Source of the DNA: an uncultured Succinatimonas sp.
GTDB lineage: Bacteria > Pseudomonadota > Gammaproteobacteria > Enterobacterales > Succinivibrionaceae
Assembly: GCF_905203285.1 (NCBI RefSeq)
Contig: NZ_CAJKVK010000080.1
Span: forward strand, 1-9,150
Length of the DNA: 9,150 nucleotides
Direction of reading: 5' to 3'
Shown in pieces: positions 1 through 6,106 of this stretch. Numbering within the stretch: the stretch's first letter is position 1; every line of letters starts with the position of its first letter. The notes under the pieces are model-generated. The model did not search any database and was not told the DNA's origin. It was given only the letters and a program-made list of their open reading frames with translations. Position numbers and translations under genes: made by a program.

Positions 1-1891
1 CGTTTCCTCTGAAAATTGATACCTCATTATTTAATTTATTAAGAATTTCTTCTGAGGATAAGTGCGCGGTATTTTGGAGAATTTGTAGTATTTTTTCTAC
101 GCCAAAGAAGTTTCCTACTTCGTTTTGTGCTTCGCTTATTCCGTCCGTATAAAGAACTAAACTTTGTCCTTTGTTTAGTTTATAGGTAAATTCTGAGTAT
201 TGCAGATCTTCCATAACACCGGCTGCGGCACCTGAAAGATTTTCAAGCTCTAAAACTTCATTTTTACTAATAACAATCGGCGGACAATGTCCTGCGTTGC
301 AAATAGTACAAATTCCGGTAGTTTCATCCAAAGTTAAGGCAATCATGGTTACGAACATCATATTGGGATTACGTTCTGCAAGACGCTTGTTTACGCTTGT
401 AAGTGCTGATGCAGGAGTTTTTCCTAGTGATAATGCCTGTCGCATCATAGTTATGGTTGTTGACATGAAAAGAGCGGCCGGAACGCCTTTATCGGATACG
501 TCACCTATAACAAAAGCAATATGAGTATCGTCTACTCTGAAAATATCGTAAAAATCGCCGGCAACTTCTTTTGCAGGATATAAGCATGAAGCAAATGAGA
601 TGCTTTTGCTTTGAGGCAGGGCGTCTTCTGACGGCAGCAATCCTTTCTGGATATCGCGGGCAGCGTTTAATTCACCTTCAATACGGCTTTGCTTTGAGCT
701 TATAGTGATAAGCGAGTTTACATTGTCATTAATGGATTTACCCATATGAACGATGGCTTTTTCTAAAGTTCCGATTTCATCTGTTCCCGTTGCTTTTATA
801 TCAGAGAGCATCAAATCCATTGCTTTAGGATCTGACAGATCGGATTTGGCGATTTGATATGCTTTTTTACTTAAATTGGATAGAGATGCTGTTATGCTGC
901 GGGTAAAGAGGAAGATCAGCATAAATGCTATTAGGACTGTAATAAGACCGACCATAATGACGAATTTTGTCAACGCAAGAATCGGTTCAAAAACATCATC
1001 TGAATCTCTGATGCTGACAAGATACCAATCCAGTGATTTAAAGTAATTAACTTTTAAAAAGTACTGCTTATCAAGAGAAACAAGTTCTGTAGGGAAATTT
1101 TGCTCTTTACTTCTTGTTAAGTATTCAAAAGGGAGCTGAGAGCCTAAATTAGAATTAGGATCCGTTTGTAAAATAACTCTATCATTTTTAAAAATTAAAA
1201 TTTGTCCTGACCAATGTTCGTTAATAAAGTTGAGGCTCTCCCTTACGGAGTTGAGCAGGATTTGATCGTCTTTACTATATCTGTCACTTAATTCTTTGAT
1301 GTTTTTAACTAAAGCAAAAGAACGATTATTTTTGCGGTTGTGCACGAAGTAGGCAAGGTAATAGTCATTATCGTGATTTATAGCCAGAAAATAGCCTGAT
1401 GGAGAGATTTCTCCTTTTAAAGTGTTTTGAATATTACGATTTGCTTGGGCAGTTCCGGATGCGGTCAGTAAATCGCTGTCGGCATCATTATAAAAATAGC
1501 AGTCGGTATCATGATCGTAAACAAACAGGTGCAGATTAAAGTTATTTATTTCATGACTTTGGTTATTAAGCAGATTTTTGTAGTCTTTTGCTGACAGGCT
1601 GCTGATGAAGTTATTGTAATATTCGATTATGCTGGTTTTGTTTTTAAGATTTATTCTTTCGTTTAATAACTCGATAATCTGCTGATTGATATAGTTAAAG
1701 TATTGACTTGATACAGAATCTGCAAGCAGACCTGAAGTTGACTCCTGAAAGGCGATTTCTCTTTTTATGTAGTTTTGTCTTTGGGTGTTAAGCAGGTAAT
1801 AACATATGCTGAATACTACCAAAAGAAGCAAGCAGGTGGTGATGAGGATGATTTTTGTGCGCAATGAAAATCTAAATATCTTACTAATCAC
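1..1891 (-). CDS. Membrane-anchored SpoIIE/PP2C serine phosphatase (RsbU/BtrU-like), 3' end beyond window
   Basis: The predicted role is to dephosphorylate a STAS anti-sigma-factor antagonist in response to a periplasmic signal. From the GTG at 1891 the frame is open for 630 codons to the window edge. Visible in order: a membrane helix at about residues 14-34; a periplasmic region of about 270 residues ending in LDWYLVSIR, typical of the end of dCache sensor domains; a second helix at about 309-330; a HAMP-like region at about 331-395; a linker with AARDIQKGLLP, the usual lead-in to RsbU-type phosphatases; and a PP2C/SpoIIE domain from about 435. Metal-binding acidic residues are visible in AGDFYD (D446), GDVSDKG (D464, D467) and YTDGISE (D583). 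An in-frame TAA lies three codons upstream of the GTG, and AAGAGG precedes it by about 5 bases, so this start is well supported. It lies downstream of the STAS and kinase genes in the same orientation. The C-terminal end is cut by the window, not necessarily by mutation. dCache assignment is inference; the phosphatase call is firm. Confidence 0.93.
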   Translation of the reverse strand, partial: MISKIFRFSLRTKIILITTCLLLLVVFSICYYLLNTQRQNYIKREIAFQESTSGLLADSVSSQYFNYINQQIIELLNERINLKNKTSIIEYYNNFISSLSAKDYKNLLNNQSHEINNFNLHLFVYDHDTDCYFYNDADSDLLTASGTAQANRNIQNTLKGEISPSGYFLAINHDNDYYLAYFVHNRKNNRSFALVKNIKELSDRYSKDDQILLNSVRESLNFINEHWSGQILIFKNDRVILQTDPNSNLGSQLPFEYLTRSKEQNFPTELVSLDKQYFLKVNYFKSLDWYLVSIRDSDDVFEPILALTKFVIMVGLITVLIAFMLIFLFTRSITASLSNLSKKAYQIAKSDLSDPKAMDLMLSDIKATGTDEIGTLEKAIVHMGKSINDNVNSLITISSKQSRIEGELNAARDIQKGLLPSEDALPQSKSISFASCLYPAKEVAGDFYDIFRVDDTHIAFVIGDVSDKGVPAALFMSTTITMMRQALSLGKTPASALTSVNKRLAERNPNMMFVTMIALTLDETTGICTICNAGHCPPIVISKNEVLELENLSGAAAGVMEDLQYSEFTYKLNKGQSLVLYTDGISEAQNEVGNFFGVEKILQILQNTAHLSSEEILNKLNNEVSIFRGN

Positions 1892-2006
1892 GGCCGCCTC
1901 TTAATACAAATTTGCGGAAATTGCTTGAGAGAAAGTTATTTATAAGAATTCTCTTTTGAATTGTATCTTATTTTACGGCGTCTTAAAAACATTGATCTGA
2001 AAAGCT
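1892..2006 (-). other. Intergenic leader of the phosphatase gene
   Basis: This is the AT-rich stretch upstream of the GTG start at 1891. A TATAAA-like box lies in the middle on the minus strand, but no convincing -35 hexamer sits at the right distance, so I do not call a promoter. A 6 bp inverted repeat (AGAGAA/TTCTCT, about 1930-1956) is present without a typical terminator run in the minus direction. If the small ORF at 2007-2273 is not real, the gene-free stretch extends to 2196, about 305 bases. The phosphatase may be cotranscribed with the genes upstream or have its own weak promoter. Confidence 0.35.
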
Positions 2007-2273
2007 TTAGTCTTTGCAGATTACAACATGATTTAAGTGATCTTGGATCGCTTTTAGCACTTGCTCATAGAGCGATTTTTTGAGATTTTTAGCATTTGGG
2101 TAATCAAATTTGTATTGACTAAGTAGGTATGCATAGGCAGTAACTGTTTGTTTAATAACACGTAAAAGATATTTATTTTGATAAGAAGTGGGAGAGTTAT
2201 TTAAAAGTATTTTCGTTTTTATAGTAGAGATAATAAGATTTAACTTTTTGCACAAAGTTTTTGGTTTCTTCAA
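2007..2273 (-). CDS. Possible small protein of unknown function, or frameshift extension of the transglycosylase
   Basis: This is an 88-codon open frame with no recognised family. It begins with TTG inside the last 77 bases of the lytic transglycosylase gene, in another frame, and no ribosome-binding site is visible (the bases before TTG are CGCCTTT). The part beyond the transglycosylase stop (about 62 codons) has protein-like composition: Lys/Tyr/Leu-rich, probably helical, with a segment VTAYAYLLSQYKFDYPNAK, and no membrane helix or signal peptide. No in-frame ATG or GTG supports a start after 2197. It could be a real small gene with a poor start, a C-terminal extension reached by +1 slippage near CTTTTAAATAA, a decayed gene, or chance in AT-rich DNA. 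Its place between two operon members in the same orientation slightly favours coding. I do not assign a function. Confidence 0.3.
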   Translation of the reverse strand: MKKPKTLCKKLNLIISTIKTKILLNNSPTSYQNKYLLRVIKQTVTAYAYLLSQYKFDYPNAKNLKKSLYEQVLKAIQDHLNHVVICKD

Positions 2274-2889
2274 AAGGCGGGATCCCTTTATATTTCATAA
2301 CGTTTCCGGGACCGGCATTATATGCGGCAAGAGCCAAATCAGTATTTTGAAATTTTGTAAGCTGTTTTTTTAAATAACGACTTCCGGCCGTAATATTTTC
2401 CTGCGGATCATGTGGGTTCTTTACTTTAAGTTCAGCAGCTGTTTCTGGCATTAGCTGCATCAGTCCGCGTGCTCCTTTATTTGAAATGGCGTTAGGGTTA
2501 AAAGATGACTCCGTTCTTATTACGGCAGCGATTAAAGCTGCATCGACATCAGAAAGCCTTGCTGCTTTGTTAATGTAAGGAATAAGTTCTTTTAAACCTT
2601 TTGATCCCTTAAATTTAAGCAGCAAATCATTTGGCAGCATTAAGGAATAACGCAGTTTGTAGGCGTTTTTTGCTAATTTATATACGTCAATTGAATCAAT
2701 GCGTTTTTCAATAGGTTTAGTTCCGGCAAAAGGTAAGGCATTAACCGTTTCGGTTGTTACCGACATTGAAATTGCAGGAGAAACACTATTTGCTTGCGCC
2801 TGATACCCGGCAAAGACACTACATGTCGTTACTATCAATATCAAGAATAATTTGTGTCTGATTTTTGTTGTCAATTCTAAAATAAGCAT
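2197..2889 (-). CDS. Secreted SLT-family lytic transglycosylase, probably T3SS-associated
   Basis: The predicted enzyme cleaves peptidoglycan glycan strands in the periplasm with formation of 1,6-anhydro-muropeptides. The 230-residue protein has a basic then hydrophobic N-terminus (about residues 9-28) followed by AQA-NS, consistent with a Sec signal peptide cut near residue 33. The SLT (GH23-like) domain fills the C-terminal half: RTESSFNP with catalytic Glu127, GARGLMQLMP at about 139-148, and LALAAYNAGPGNV further on, the usual conserved blocks. A spacer region at about 35-95 is not recognised. The ATG at 2889 lies 71 bases inside the kinase gene with no obvious ribosome-binding site, so translational coupling is likely; any later start would erode the signal peptide. 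Dedicated transglycosylases accompany many T3SSs (IpgF, EtgA, HpaH) and locally open the wall for the basal body. Position in this operon suggests that job, but a housekeeping role cannot be excluded. Confidence 0.9.
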   Translation of the reverse strand: MLILELTTKIRHKLFLILIVTTCSVFAGYQAQANSVSPAISMSVTTETVNALPFAGTKPIEKRIDSIDVYKLAKNAYKLRYSLMLPNDLLLKFKGSKGLKELIPYINKAARLSDVDAALIAAVIRTESSFNPNAISNKGARGLMQLMPETAAELKVKNPHDPQENITAGSRYLKKQLTKFQNTDLALAAYNAGPGNVMKYKGIPPFEETKNFVQKVKSYYLYYKNENTFK

Positions 2890-3247
2890 AATGCGTTGCT
2901 ATTTCTTTTACTAAATGCAGCCCCAGACCTCCAATCGGTCTTTCTTCAAGAGGAGCGTTTAAATCAGGATCTTTACAGTTTAAAAAAGGATCGTATGCTT
3001 TGCCGTCATCGGTAATTTGAATCATGATGCAGCTTTTTCCGTCAAAATTTACTTCTCCGCAAACAAAGTAAGCATTACCGCCGTTTTGGCCGTCGTAAGC
3101 ATAAGAACAAATATTTGCAAGAAGCTCTTCAACCACAAGTTCTGTCTTAAACAGCATGTGTTCAAGTTTACCGGAAAGAGTTTTTTCTAAAATTTTGTTT
3201 ATTACGGTTAGGGTGTCGATAGTTGCCGGAAGAGTGATGGTTTCCAT
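2819..3247 (-). CDS. RsbW/SpoIIAB/BtrW-like serine kinase or anti-sigma factor (GHKL ATPase)
   Basis: The predicted partner-switching kinase binds and inhibits a target such as a sigma factor, and uses ATP to phosphorylate the neighbouring STAS protein. The 142-residue protein is a single HATPase_c_2-type fold. Visible motifs are the N-box VVEELLANI with Glu41 and Asn45 (equivalent to the catalytic Glu and Mg-binding Asn), the G1 motif DDGKAYDP (Asp80, Gly82), and the G2 motif IGGLGLHLVKE (about 105-115). Length fits the family (about 140-160). The ATG at 3247 has a strong AGGAG 7 bases upstream and starts 15 bp after the STAS stop, so the two genes are cotranscribed and probably made together. 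Its end overlaps the transglycosylase gene by 71 bp. The closest functional parallel I know is BtrW of Bordetella, which acts with BtrV and BtrU to control type III secretion. The target is not encoded in this window. Confidence 0.92.
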   Translation of the reverse strand: METITLPATIDTLTVINKILEKTLSGKLEHMLFKTELVVEELLANICSYAYDGQNGGNAYFVCGEVNFDGKSCIMIQITDDGKAYDPFLNCKDPDLNAPLEERPIGGLGLHLVKEIATHYAYFRIDNKNQTQIILDIDSNDM

Positions 3248-3262
3248 ACAATTTCTCCTAAC

Positions 3263-3601
3263 TCAACAGGTTAAAGAAGCAATCGCGCTGTCTTTATCTG
3301 CAAAAATTTTTATTATTGTGTTAAATCCTGAGAATTTAAAAACATCAGCTACCGGTTTTTGTAGGGCAAAACAAGCAAAAAACAGGTGCTTGGTCTGGCA
3401 GTTTTTAGCAATTTTTAAAACAGAGCGCAGACCGGCTGAGCTGATATATTCAAGGTTAGAAAAATCAAGAAGAAGAGGTTTATTATCCTTTTCCAGAAAC
3501 TCGGCGGTTTGTGTGTAAAAGGTTTCAGCCGTTGTAGCGTCTACTCTGCCTTCGACGGTTAAGATGGTGTATTTTTCAAAGTTCTCAGGTGAAATCTTCA
3601 T
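3263..3601 (-). CDS. STAS-domain anti-sigma factor antagonist (RsbV/SpoIIAA/BtrV-like)
   Basis: This 112-residue single-domain STAS protein is the likely substrate and partner of the adjacent kinase. When unphosphorylated it would bind the kinase and release the kinase's target; when phosphorylated it would let go. Recognisable features are ILTVEGRVDATTAETF near residues 13-28, LLLDFSNLEYISSAGLR at about 43-59, and the terminal VFKFSGFNTIIKIFADK. In the alignment with SpoIIAA/RsbV (DSSG region), Ser55 of YISSAGLR falls at the phospho-acceptor position, with Ser54 next to it. The ATG at 3601 follows CGAGAAAAA, a weak ribosome-binding site, 15 bp after the sctR stop, so it appears to be part of the secretion operon. 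The phosphatase that would reset it is encoded downstream at 1-1891. Family assignment is firm; partner identity is inferred from adjacency. Confidence 0.93.
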   Translation of the reverse strand: MKISPENFEKYTILTVEGRVDATTAETFYTQTAEFLEKDNKPLLLDFSNLEYISSAGLRSVLKIAKNCQTKHLFFACFALQKPVADVFKFSGFNTIIKIFADKDSAIASLTC

Positions 3602-3616
3602 TTTTTTCTCGTAATA

Positions 3617-4285
3617 TCAGTAAGAGTAACTGTATAACAGACCTTGGCTTAATTTAAGCCATCCGTCAAGAGTTACAAAAAGCATTAATTTAAACGGTAA
3701 AGATATGGTCATTGGCGAAACCATCATCATTCCCATGGCCAATAAAATATTAGATATGATTAAATCAATGGCGATAAAAGGAAGATAAAGTAAAAATCCT
3801 ATTTGAAAGGCTTTTGTCAGCTCGGAAATAACAAAAGACGGGATAATGAAAATTAAGCTGTCTTTAGAAATAACATTATGAATTTCCTGAGGCCAAATTC
3901 TTTGTGCAGTATTGGTAAAAGCATTTAGTATCCTTTCATCGGTATTATGCTGCAGAAAGTTTTTTAGCGGTCCTGAAACGTTATCCGCTATTTCCAAAAC
4001 GTTATACGGAGATGTTTCAACCGTTGAAACGTCCTGTTGTTGGAGAAGATCGTAGGTTTTTACGCCGACAGGAGCCATAACGAAAATCGACAAGATCATG
4101 GCAAGTCCGCTTAACACCATTCCGGGCGGAACCTGTTGGATTCCAAGTGCGTTTCTTATAAGGTAGGTAACAACAATAATTTTTATATATGATGTTGCTA
4201 AGGTAAGGAAAAACGGGACTAATCCCATTAAAGCAATGAGAAAAATAAGATTAATAGGATTGCTTATGGATGTAGTTGTTTCCAT
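3617..4285 (-). CDS. sctR: T3SS export-gate protein SctR (YscR/FliP family)
   Basis: SctR forms the core of the SctRST export gate, the entry channel for secreted substrates in the inner membrane. The 222-residue length fits SctR (FliP is usually longer because of a cleavable signal peptide). Signature segments are visible: NPINLIFLIALMGLVPFF and TSYIKIIVVTYLIRNALG at the N-terminus, QQVPPGMVLSGLAMILSIFV with the family's conserved GIQQVPP, and the C-terminal GFLLYLPFIAIDLIISNILL followed by GMMMVSP and DGW. About four hydrophobic segments are seen, two at residues 10-75 and two at 155-210. The soluble loop is at about 77-150. The ATG at 4285 lies 5 bp after the sctQ stop with only a distant AGGA, suggesting translational coupling. 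Unusually, sctS and sctT do not follow; a STAS regulatory gene does. Confidence 0.97.
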   Translation of the reverse strand: METTTSISNPINLIFLIALMGLVPFFLTLATSYIKIIVVTYLIRNALGIQQVPPGMVLSGLAMILSIFVMAPVGVKTYDLLQQQDVSTVETSPYNVLEIADNVSGPLKNFLQHNTDERILNAFTNTAQRIWPQEIHNVISKDSLIFIIPSFVISELTKAFQIGFLLYLPFIAIDLIISNILLAMGMMMVSPMTISLPFKLMLFVTLDGWLKLSQGLLYSYSY

Positions 4286-4290
4286 TACTT

Positions 4291-4527
4291 TCAGATCCTG
4301 GTTATTTGAAGGGCATTTTTGCCGCCGACTTCGATGATTCGACCGTAGCCGATAGTCTTTCCTTCAAGTTTTACGGCAATGTTTTCAAGAGCTGAATTAT
4401 TAAGGTCCAGCACGCTGCCTTCGGTTAACTCTTTTATGGAACTTAAAGGCAATTTGATGCTTTCAAGAGAGAAATTGATGGTTAATTCAACATCTTCTAT
4501 AGTTGTTAATTCTTCTGAATCTGCCAT
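4291..4527 (-). CDS. Probable SctQ-C: internal-start short product of sctQ
   Basis: An in-frame ATG at 4527 (Met238 of SctQ) would give a 78-residue protein holding a short acidic leader (MADSEELTTIEDVE) plus the complete C-terminal SpoA domain. In Yersinia, Salmonella and other systems, sctQ is known to produce such a short form by internal initiation; it pairs with full-length SctQ, and the Yersinia form is about 88 residues. Here the ATG is preceded by GGAG with 5 bases between them, a better site than that of full-length sctQ. The product begins exactly between the two SpoA domains. The placement and the site are seen in the sequence; that the product is made is inference. Confidence 0.65.
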   Translation of the reverse strand: MADSEELTTIEDVELTINFSLESIKLPLSSIKELTEGSVLDLNNSALENIAVKLEGKTIGYGRIIEVGGKNALQITRI

Positions 4528-5238
4528 GTCGTCTCCAGAATCGGTTTTTTGTAAGGATGACAATAATGTTATCTGATGCTTTTCTGCATTATATTGAGCA
4601 GGGGCCTGTAAACCTTCACAAACAAAGTTTAGTTTACCTGATTTTATAAATTCGCTGTCAAAAATGACGGCATCTCCGGCCTTTAAAGATTTTATTTCGG
4701 CAAGAGTGAGTTTAAGAGAACCGATAACAAAATCGCAGTTAAGAACCAGATCTTCAAGCGGAACGTTAATTTTAGGTAAAGAGGTGATTCTTTGCAGCAT
4801 AGCGGAAAAAGCATTGTCATCTTTGGCAAAAAGACGCAGGTTGAAAATAAGATCGTTTTCTGCGTCTTTATAATTAACGTCTATATGATGGCGGAAGGCT
4901 TGTAATCCATCTTCATCAATATAATCGAGTACTGTGATTTGAGTGTCTATAGCAGATCCCGTTTTCTGCAGATAGGGGAGGAAAGATTTTTCAAAAGCGG
5001 CGCAAAGAAGCGGAGCCGGAATATTGTCAGGAGTTTTAGCGTTAAGTTCGGGATAATTTTTTAAAAAGTCAAAATTATAGACTTGCACGGCAAAAAGAGA
5101 GGATGCGGCATTTAGCGTTAAAGCAACACAAGATTGCGGCGATGCGGTAAAGTCGTAGTCGCAAAAAGTAATATTTCCGTTAAGCCGCGGAAGTATTGCA
5201 TTTAGAAAAATAACTTTTGAACGTTCGAGAGTAAGCAC
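4291..5238 (-). CDS. sctQ: T3SS sorting-platform protein SctQ with two SpoA domains
   Basis: SctQ builds the pods of the cytoplasmic sorting platform, the injectisome counterpart of the flagellar C-ring, and binds SctK, SctL and, through them, the ATPase SctN. The 315-residue protein has a divergent N-terminal part (about 1-160), a first SpoA-like domain at about 163-230 (LEDLVLNCDFVIGSLKLTLA, LKAGDAVIFDS) and a C-terminal SpoA domain at about 250-315 (VELTINFSLESIKLPLSSIK, LTEGSVLDL, GYGRIIEVGGKNALQITRI). Two SpoA domains in one chain is the SctQ arrangement rather than FliM or FliN alone. The start is GTG at 5238 with AAGG about 9 bases upstream; no better upstream start is evident in the 96 bp gap behind sctP. 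An internal ATG with its own ribosome-binding site precedes the second SpoA domain (see 4291-4527). The stop sits 5 bp before sctR. Confidence 0.93.
   Translation of the reverse strand: MLTLERSKVIFLNAILPRLNGNITFCDYDFTASPQSCVALTLNAASSLFAVQVYNFDFLKNYPELNAKTPDNIPAPLLCAAFEKSFLPYLQKTGSAIDTQITVLDYIDEDGLQAFRHHIDVNYKDAENDLIFNLRLFAKDDNAFSAMLQRITSLPKINVPLEDLVLNCDFVIGSLKLTLAEIKSLKAGDAVIFDSEFIKSGKLNFVCEGLQAPAQYNAEKHQITLLSSLQKTDSGDDMADSEELTTIEDVELTINFSLESIKLPLSSIKELTEGSVLDLNNSALENIAVKLEGKTIGYGRIIEVGGKNALQITRI
4533..4536 (-). promoter_or_regulatory. Internal Shine-Dalgarno (GGAG) inside sctQ
   Basis: On the minus strand, CTGGAGACGAC leads into the ATG at 4527, so GGAG is 5 bases from the start codon. It lies in the acidic linker codons between the two SpoA domains, where internal initiation is expected for SctQ-C. 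Confidence 0.6.
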
Positions 5239-5334
5239 GGGAAAAACCTTAACCTAACTTATAGTATTTATTAAAGTTTAGTATAAATGTTCTCTTTGTA
5301 CTATTTTTATTTTTCTTATAATTTTTCAGCTCTA
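5239..5334 (-). other. sctP-sctQ intergenic gap
   Basis: This 96 bp, very AT-rich gap is the only sizeable break within the leftward cluster between sctP and the transglycosylase gene. It contains a TATACT box on the minus strand but no well-spaced -35 hexamer and no hairpin with a T run. An internal promoter for sctQ is possible but not supported strongly enough to call. Confidence 0.3.
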
Positions 5335-5946
5335 TTATGATGAAAAAGGATTTGGTCCGTTTAAAGAAGAATCTGTTATAGCCTCTTCATTATTCTCCGG
5401 ATCGTTGATTTCAAGACGCAATCTTGAACTTTCATGTTTTTCAAGAGCGCGGTTTAAATCATTACGTACGGAAACGAGTTTCTTAAATTGATCTTGATTA
5501 TGGGCATTTATTACCACACTTAAAAGTCCGTCAAGATCTCTTCTTAAAATGATTTCCGTGCCGGATAAGCCTGAGTTTTGCCCGAGGGTTAATCTAACTT
5601 CGCTGCCGCTTGTATATTTGGGATCGGAAACAAGTATTTTTTCTACTAATTCGTTGGCAAGCTTAGACAAATCTTGTGATTCAATAGAGTTATCCTGTGG
5701 CTGTTGAATATTAATAGATGATGCTTTGTCTTGATTTAAGGCAGGATTTAATAATGATGAAAAGATAGAAGACAAATCATTTTGACTTGAAGCATTACTA
5801 TTTTTGTCTTCAAAATGCTTTTTAGGATCTTTTTCTTCGTTTTTTACTCGTTCAAAAAGCTTCACATCTTCAGACGAAGCATGAGATTTTTCTTTTACTT
5901 CGGAAGGGGTATTTTGTCCGTGATACGATTTTTCTTCAACTTTCAT
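5335..5946 (-). CDS. sctP: Probable T3SS needle-length/substrate-switch protein SctP (YscP/HrpP/FliK-like)
   Basis: SctP proteins set needle length and switch the export gate to late substrates by a C-terminal domain that contacts SctU. This 203-residue protein has a low-complexity, charged and probably disordered first half (about 1-105, rich in Lys, Glu, Ser, Asn and Gln) and a compact region at about 105-185. The latter reads SGLSGTEIILRRDLDGLLSV and LVSVRNDLNRALEK, resembling the glycine-containing beta strands and helix of FliK/HrpP-type hook-length domains. A hydrophilic Asn/Ser-rich tail follows. The gene immediately precedes sctQ, the usual place for sctP. The ATG at 5946 has GGAGG 8 bases upstream, the best ribosome-binding site in the leftward operon. 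The chain is short compared with ruler proteins such as YscP, closer to HrpP size. The name rests on domain resemblance plus gene order, so I hold it less firmly than SctQ/R/S/T. Confidence 0.78.
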   Translation of the reverse strand: MKVEEKSYHGQNTPSEVKEKSHASSEDVKLFERVKNEEKDPKKHFEDKNSNASSQNDLSSIFSSLLNPALNQDKASSINIQQPQDNSIESQDLSKLANELVEKILVSDPKYTSGSEVRLTLGQNSGLSGTEIILRRDLDGLLSVVINAHNQDQFKKLVSVRNDLNRALEKHESSRLRLEINDPENNEEAITDSSLNGPNPFSS

Positions 5947-5982
5947 ACGTCTGGCCTCCGAATTTCTTCAGATTTATTATAT

Positions 5983-6011
5983 TAAATATTGTAGTGTAAA
6001 TTGTATGACAA
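5983..6011 (-). promoter_or_regulatory. Candidate sigma-70-type promoter for the leftward sct operon
   Basis: On the minus strand there is TTGTCA (6011-6006), a 17-base spacer, and TATTTA (5988-5983), placing transcription start near 5976, about 30 bases before the sctP ATG. The -35 matches the consensus at five of six positions and the spacer is ideal; the -10 is only fair. The region is AT-rich, so chance matches are expected. If a partner-switched alternative sigma factor drives this operon, the true promoter may look different. Confidence 0.45.
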
Positions 6012-6083
6012 CAATCTAATTTTAAACTTTTAAAACAGGTGTTTTTCTATAAAGAGCAACAATTCTATCAACAGATATTGATG

Positions 6084-6092
6084 TGCTATACT
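6084..6092 (+). promoter_or_regulatory. Candidate extended -10 promoter for sctS-sctT
   Basis: TGCTATACT matches an extended -10 element (TGn followed by a TATAAT-like hexamer with one mismatch). No good -35 lies upstream at 16-18 bases, which extended -10 promoters can tolerate. It would start transcription near 6099 and give a leader of about 90 bases before the sctS ATG. Confidence 0.4.
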
Positions 6093-6106
6093 GCAAGATA
6101 TAGTAT
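6088..6106. repeat. Inverted repeat ATACT-N9-AGTAT overlapping the candidate sctS promoter
   Basis: Perfect 5 bp arms (6088-6092 and 6102-6106) are separated by 9 bases. The left arm lies in the proposed -10 and the right arm just past the predicted start of transcription, a position where a dimeric repressor would block initiation. The arms are short, so chance is a real alternative. Confidence 0.3.

Noticed and set aside
297..524. Plus-strand open frame of 75 codons
   Set aside because: It lies wholly antisense to the PP2C domain of the phosphatase, whose motifs are clear on the other strand.
1930..1956. Inverted repeat AGAGAA/TTCTCT as a terminator upstream of the phosphatase gene
   Set aside because: Short arms, long loop and no T run in the minus direction where the genes are read.
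2188..2373. Plus-strand open frame of 61 codons
   Set aside because: Antisense to the SLT transglycosylase C-terminus; hydrophobic Phe/Ile-rich translation typical of a shadow.
3156..3518. Plus-strand open frame of 120 codons
   Set aside because: Antisense to the kinase and STAS genes, both of which carry conserved motifs.
4379..4576. Plus-strand open frame within sctQ
   Set aside because: Antisense to the second SpoA domain; no homology or ribosome-binding site recognised.
4664..4873. Second plus-strand open frame within sctQ
   Set aside because: Antisense to the SctQ middle region; no support as a gene.
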